NCBI GenBank assembly: GCA_026982215.1
Contig: JALSHN010000371.1
Span: forward strand, 1-9,660
DNA from: Gammaproteobacteria bacterium
Lineage (GTDB): Bacteria > Pseudomonadota > Gammaproteobacteria > S012-40
Reading direction: 5' to 3'
Length of the DNA stretch: 9,660 nt
Shown here: one piece after another, positions 6,673-9,660 of the stretch
Layout of the letters: every line of letters starts with the position of its first letter
Position numbering within the stretch: the first letter of the stretch is position 1
Made by a program: the position numbers and the translations under genes
Notes under the pieces: model-generated
Databases searched by the model: none
What the model was told of the DNA's origin: nothing
What the model saw: only the letters and a program-made list of their open reading frames with translations

Positions 6673-6879
6673 TCAGGCGCGAACATTCAGATTTTGCCCC
6701 AGATTACCCTGGGGGCCCGGCGGCTCGGGTGCCGCCTTCTTCGCCCCCTCGATCAGGGCCTGGGCGTTCTGCATCTGGATGTCCATCGCCTTGCGTTGCA
6801 CCTTGATCCCCGCCGTGGCCAGCGCCTGATTGCGCGCCAACAAAGGCGAGTTGGTGCCGAGGATGCCAGTGGCGTCCAT
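6673..6879 (-). CDS. YjfB-like putative motility protein (68 aa)
   Basis: This small protein resembles the YjfB family of putative motility proteins, which are about 60-70 aa, of unknown mechanism and often encoded near flagellar genes. The features recalled from the family are visible: an N-terminus beginning MDATGI, a central helix TAGIKVQRKAMDIQMQNAQALIEG (split as TAGIKVQRKAMD at 22-33 and IQMQNAQALIEG at 34-45), and a short Pro/Gly-rich tail at 51-68. No signal peptide or membrane helix is seen, so it is probably cytoplasmic or a small secreted/export-associated protein. The gene is very likely real: it has GGAGG six bases before its ATG, starts 27 nt after the mutS-like stop, and is followed by a hairpin. 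It may be read from the mutS-like transcript. No sigma-28 type promoter was found ahead of it. The family call is from memory of the pattern. Confidence 0.75.
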   Translation of the reverse strand: MDATGILGTNSPLLARNQALATAGIKVQRKAMDIQMQNAQALIEGAKKAAPEPPGPQGNLGQNLNVRA

Positions 6880-6885
6880 GGTGGG

Positions 6886-6890
6886 CCTCC
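6886..6890 (-). promoter_or_regulatory. Ribosome-binding site of the YjfB-like gene
   Basis: GGAGG on the minus strand lies six bases before the ATG at 6879. It is one of the best SD sequences in the window and is strong support that this short frame is translated. Confidence 0.75.
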
Positions 6891-6906
6891 AAGGTCGATG
6901 GTCCCA

Positions 6907-8496
6907 CTAGCCGCTAGCGTCCAGCGGGGGCTTTTCTTGAGGGCGCAATGTGCGCAGATAGCCCTCGGCGCGATCCACCAGGGCCTCGGGAAGCCCCTGG
7001 GTACGCGCCACCACCAGCCCCAGCGAGGCCCCGGCGACACCGATCTGCAGCTCATAAGTAGGTCGCAAGCGGGCGTGGTCGAAGCGCATGGAGGCATTCT
7101 GCACCTGCGCCGTACGCTCGGCGTAGGTCTTGAGCGGCGCCAAGTGAGTATTGACGATCCCCTGCACCCCACGCGCGACCAGCTCGTCCAACACCGCCAT
7201 CGCCAACGCCGCCCCCTCCTCTGGATCGGTCCCGGTGCCCAGCTCGTCCAGCAACACCAAGGCGCGATCATCGGCCTCGCGCAACACCCGTTTCAGCACC
7301 TCCACATGGCCGGCGAAGGTGGACAGATGGTGATAGAGATCCTGATGGTCACCCACATCCACCAGGATGCGGCGATAAAACCCGATGCGCGCCGTCCCCG
7401 CCACCGGCAGATGCAAACCACACAACGCCATCACCGTCAGCAGGCCCACCGTCTTCAGCGCCACCGTCTTGCCACCGGTGTTGGGCCCGGTGATCAACAA
7501 AATACGTTGTTGATCATCCAAGGTCAGGCTCAAAGGCGTCGGCCGTACTCCACCGTTTTCCCGATGCTCCCACAGCAACAAGGGATGGCAGGCCCCCTCC
7601 AAATGCACCCCCGGGGTATCGGTCAACTGCGGCGGTGCGGCATCGAGCGTCTGCGCCAGGCGTGCCCCGGCGATGGCCAGATCGATCCAGGTGATTGCCT
7701 CCACCATGCGCTCCAAGGCCGGCAGATGGGACCGCACCGCATCGGTGACCTCGCGCAACACCCGTTGTTGTTCGGCGCTCACCTCGGCACAGAGACGCTC
7801 GGTGCGATCATTACGCGCCACCAAGGCCAGCGGCTCCACCAACTCCTCCTGTCCCCCCAGCCCCGAGCCCACCCGCCGGCCGCTCACCTGTTCGGCATGG
7901 CGCGACTGCAGACGCATCACCACCCGGTCCCCCTGCCAATGGACCCGCTCCACGTCACTGAGCCAACGGGCCACCTCCGGACGGCGCTGAAACTCACGCA
8001 ACGCCGCCTCGGCCTCGGCACGCAACCCCAGATAGGCCGCGGTAAGCTCCGCCAGGCGAGGACTGGCTCCCTCGCGCAACGCCCCCGAAGGCGTCACCGT
8101 GGCCTCCAGACGCCGCAACAGCTCAGGGGCCGCCCCCAAATCCTCCACTGCCCCGGGATAGAGCCCCGGCCAGCGCCGCACCCGCCCCTGCAAGGCCCGC
8201 GCGGCCCGCATCACCTGCATCAAGCCCGCCAAGGCCGCCGGGCGTAACGTCGCCCCCGCCGCCCCGGCTTGGCGCAACGCCGGACGCACCTGAGGCAAAT
8301 CCCCCAACACCGGGGACTCCTCGCACAACATCGCCCTCGCCGCACTCACCGAGCGCTGCATCACCAACGCCGCCTCCAAGGTAGGCGCAGGCCCCAGATG
8401 ACGAGCCGCCTCCTTACCGTAAGGCGTCATCGCCAGGCGCTCCAAGCGACGGCGGACATGGGCGAAATCCAAGGCATCGAGATCGGCTTCAGACAC
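6907..8496 (-). CDS. MutS2-type ATPase lacking the C-terminal Smr region
   Basis: This is a MutS-family protein of the MutS2 type. The N-terminus matches MutS2 (ADLDALDFAHVRRRLERL), with no mismatch-recognition domain I of MutS. A helical lever/clamp region follows (about 80-300). The ATPase domain has Walker A GPNTGGKT at 337-344, DVGDHQDLYHHLSTF, Walker B LVLLDELGTGTDPEE at 413-427 and the NTHLAPLKTYA switch at 449-459. The protein ends soon after this domain, at 529 aa. Full MutS2 is about 780 aa, with a coiled coil, KOW and Smr nuclease domain after it, so those parts are missing. There is no frame or sequence remnant of them downstream, because the YjfB-like gene starts 27 nt later. MutS2 proteins are linked to recombination suppression and ribosome rescue; which applies here is unknown. 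The start is uncertain: GTG at 8496 fits the family N-terminus, while the frame is open up to a GTG at 8604 that overlaps the preceding gene. Confidence 0.9.
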   Translation of the reverse strand: MSEADLDALDFAHVRRRLERLAMTPYGKEAARHLGPAPTLEAALVMQRSVSAARAMLCEESPVLGDLPQVRPALRQAGAAGATLRPAALAGLMQVMRAARALQGRVRRWPGLYPGAVEDLGAAPELLRRLEATVTPSGALREGASPRLAELTAAYLGLRAEAEAALREFQRRPEVARWLSDVERVHWQGDRVVMRLQSRHAEQVSGRRVGSGLGGQEELVEPLALVARNDRTERLCAEVSAEQQRVLREVTDAVRSHLPALERMVEAITWIDLAIAGARLAQTLDAAPPQLTDTPGVHLEGACHPLLLWEHRENGGVRPTPLSLTLDDQQRILLITGPNTGGKTVALKTVGLLTVMALCGLHLPVAGTARIGFYRRILVDVGDHQDLYHHLSTFAGHVEVLKRVLREADDRALVLLDELGTGTDPEEGAALAMAVLDELVARGVQGIVNTHLAPLKTYAERTAQVQNASMRFDHARLRPTYELQIGVAGASLGLVVARTQGLPEALVDRAEGYLRTLRPQEKPPLDASG

Positions 8497-8539
8497 GCAG
8501 GCCCCCGCTAATTCTTGACGATAAAACTCAAATATACCC

Positions 8540-9409
8540 TCAACGGCGCCAAAAGGCCCACCAGCGCCTGGGAGGGATCTGCCACACCCCTTCCCCGGCC
8601 ACACTCACGCGAAACGACACCCCGACCGGCACCACCCCCGCCTCCAAGATGGCATCGGGCGGCGGCCCTGCCAGACCGTCGTCCACCACCACCAGCCCCA
8701 CGTCTCCGGGCAGCGTCTGCAACGAATGCCAAGGCACCCCGGCCCAGGCGGCCAGCCCCTTGGCCAATATCCCCTCCCCGGCCACCCACGACCACGGGAA
8801 TCCCGTCGCTGCTTGCGGCAGAGGCCCCTCGCCCCAAAGCCAGAGGCTATCCACCGTGGGCCGGCCCCGTTGGCGGCGAAGCCGGTTTGGGGGGGCCTCG
8901 AACAACACCATCTCCGCCTCCGCCAGACGCGCCCGCCACCGCCGTGCCTCCGCCCCCCGAGGCAGCGCGGGTCGCACATCCCCCCCCAGCACCGCCGCCC
9001 ACGGTTCGGTCTCCATCGCCACCGGGGCCTCCAGCGGCAGATACCAACGCAACGGATGGGGCTGGCACAGCCCCGGAAACAACGACCAGGCCTCCAAGGC
9101 CTCGGCCAGGGCCGCCGCCTCCTCGGGCTGGAGCTGCAAATGGGCGTTGCCCGCCATCACCAGGTGCTCCCGATTGGGTAACAACGCCACCGGATCCAGG
9201 CGCAGCCACCCCGTCCCCTCCAGCCCCTCGCCCCGGGCGCACAAGGCCGCCAATGAAAGGGCGCTACCCACTCCCGCCGCCGCCAACACACAAGCCCACG
9301 GCGTGGGCGGAGCGTCCCCCTCCCGCCGCGCCCGATGCAAGGCACGTTTCAAAGGATGGGACTCGGCGAGCCCGCGCAGACGCGCGGGATGGATCACGAG
9401 ATGGCGCAT
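8540..9409 (-). CDS. Conserved protein of the COG4255/RpfE-like (phosphoglycerate mutase-like) type
   Basis: The 289-aa product resembles a conserved proteobacterial family annotated as COG4255, RpfE-like or 'cofactor-independent phosphoglycerate mutase'; no biochemical function is established to my knowledge. Recalled family features are seen in order: LDPVALLPNREHLVM (71-85), LRWYLPLE (120-127), the helix LAEAEMVLFEAPPNRLRR (162-179), and the segment GRPTVDSLWLWGEG (182-195). The C-terminal third contains VVDDG (241-245) and ends in aromatic and basic residues (WWAFWRR). No signal peptide or obvious membrane helix is present. The start at the ATG 9409 (MRHLVIHP) matches the family N-terminus; the frame upstream to 9637 is antisense to xseB and should be ignored. 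No clear SD is visible. Relatives often lie beside recJ; here the neighbours are the MutS2-like gene, 43 nt downstream, and divergent xseB. Confidence 0.7.
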   Translation of the reverse strand: MRHLVIHPARLRGLAESHPLKRALHRARREGDAPPTPWACVLAAAGVGSALSLAALCARGEGLEGTGWLRLDPVALLPNREHLVMAGNAHLQLQPEEAAALAEALEAWSLFPGLCQPHPLRWYLPLEAPVAMETEPWAAVLGGDVRPALPRGAEARRWRARLAEAEMVLFEAPPNRLRRQRGRPTVDSLWLWGEGPLPQAATGFPWSWVAGEGILAKGLAAWAGVPWHSLQTLPGDVGLVVVDDGLAGPPPDAILEAGVVPVGVSFRVSVAGEGVWQIPPRRWWAFWRR

Positions 9410-9424
9410 GACAAAACGATCGGT

Positions 9425-9453
9425 TTGACCCACAAAGGCAATCCCGCTACGGT
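9425..9453 (+). promoter_or_regulatory. Possible sigma-70 promoter of xseB
   Basis: TTGACC at 9425-9430 (five of six -35 bases) is followed after 17 bp by TACGGT at 9448-9453, a weak -10 that keeps the key T, A and final T. The start site would be about 30 nt before the xseB ATG. It is the best candidate in the 82-bp divergent region. Confidence 0.4.
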
Positions 9454-9477
9454 AATTCGTTTTCCGTTTCCTGACCA
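9449..9477 (-). promoter_or_regulatory. Possible weak promoter of the RpfE-like gene
   Basis: The minus strand has TGGTCA (9472-9477), a 17-bp spacer and TACCGT (9449-9454). Both hexamers are poor matches. Its -10 would overlap the -10 of the divergent xseB promoter, so the two could compete. Confidence 0.22.
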
Positions 9478-9491
9478 GTTGGTGCCATGCC

Positions 9492-9660
9492 ATGAGTGAG
9501 GCCTCCCCGGAAACAGAGCTCGACTTCGAACGCGCCATCGCCGAGCTGGAAACCATCGTCGAGCGCATGGAGAGCGGGCAACTGAGCCTGGAAGAGTCCC
9601 TGCGAGCGTTCGAGGACGGCATCCGTCTGGCGCGCACTTGCCAGACGGCCCTGCGCCGAG
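9492..9660 (+). CDS. xseB: Exodeoxyribonuclease VII small subunit XseB (N-terminal part)
   Basis: XseB is the small subunit of exonuclease VII, which binds XseA and helps degrade single-stranded DNA to oligonucleotides. From the ATG at 9492 the frame stays open to the window edge for 56 codons. It shows the family pattern in order: LDFERAIAELETIVERMESG (10-29), then LSLEESLRAFEDGIRLARTC (32-51) and QTALRR. These make up most of this helical protein, which is usually about 75-85 aa, so only the last 20-30 residues are missing. It is divergent from the RpfE-like gene. In many gammaproteobacteria xseB is followed by ispA and dxs, which would lie beyond the edge. No good SD is seen before the ATG. 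Confidence 0.95.
   Translation, partial: MSEASPETELDFERAIAELETIVERMESGQLSLEESLRAFEDGIRLARTCQTALRR

Noticed and set aside
6911..6927. Small hairpin CCGCT/AGCGG at the mutS-like stop codon
   Set aside because: The stem is only 5 bp, it overlaps the coding end, and there is no T tract, so it is not a credible terminator.
6634..8247. A 537-codon + strand frame over the mutS-like gene
   Set aside because: Gln/His/Arg-rich antisense shadow; the minus strand here codes for clear Walker A and B motifs.
8531..8536. TATATT on the minus strand as a -10 box for the mutS-like gene
   Set aside because: It resembles a -10 box and lies just after the RpfE-like stop, but no acceptable -35 element lies 16-19 bp upstream and there is no extended -10. 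The gene is more simply read from the upstream gene's transcript.
9410..9637. N-terminal extension of the RpfE-like frame
   Set aside because: It is Ser/Arg-rich, runs antisense to xseB, and the family N-terminus begins at MRHLV (9409).

Overview
The window is a GC-rich bacterial chromosome segment. It is dominated by a minus-strand flagellar export and switch operon in the order fliL-fliM-fliN-fliO-fliP-fliQ-fliR-flhB-flhA, which is the standard gammaproteobacterial arrangement. The protein sequences, a textbook sigma-54 promoter ahead of fliL, and the chromosomal xseB gene at the right edge suggest a polar-flagellated gammaproteobacterium. The high GC content and the Smr-less MutS2-like gene make something like Ectothiorhodospiraceae/Chromatiales plausible, but the taxon cannot be fixed from this sequence.

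Layout from right to left, which is the transcription direction of most genes. The 5' end of xseB (exonuclease VII small subunit) lies on the + strand at 9492-9660 and is cut by the window edge. An 82-bp divergent intergenic region separates it from a minus-strand gene for a 289-aa conserved protein of the COG4255/RpfE-like, 'phosphoglycerate mutase-like' type (8540-9409). Next comes a MutS2-type ATPase that stops straight after its ATPase domain (6907-8496). After it is a 68-aa protein that resembles the YjfB putative motility family (6673-6879), followed by a GC-rich hairpin. A 164-bp non-coding stretch (6509-6672) then carries the sigma-54 promoter and an AT-rich patch.

From 6508 to the left edge the flagellar genes are packed almost without gaps. 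fliM/fliN and fliN/fliO overlap by ATGA, fliO overlaps fliP by 11 nt, and fliR/flhB share one base. The longest gap inside the operon is the 48 nt between flhB and flhA. flhA runs off the left edge after 351 codons.

The genes supply the basal-body stator-associated protein FliL, the C-ring proteins FliM and FliN, and the flagellar type III export gate: FliO as assembly factor, the FliPQR core, FlhB as substrate-specificity switch and FlhA as export motor. fliK, which often precedes fliL in related organisms, is not in the window.

There is no sign of a phage, insertion sequence, CRISPR array or RNA gene. I see no wholly new system. The points most worth a second look are the truncated MutS2-like protein and the YjfB-like small gene at the operon border, the sigma-54 promoter with its AT-rich upstream site, the NPSH variant of the FlhB cleavage motif, and the repeat-containing acidic tail of FliM.
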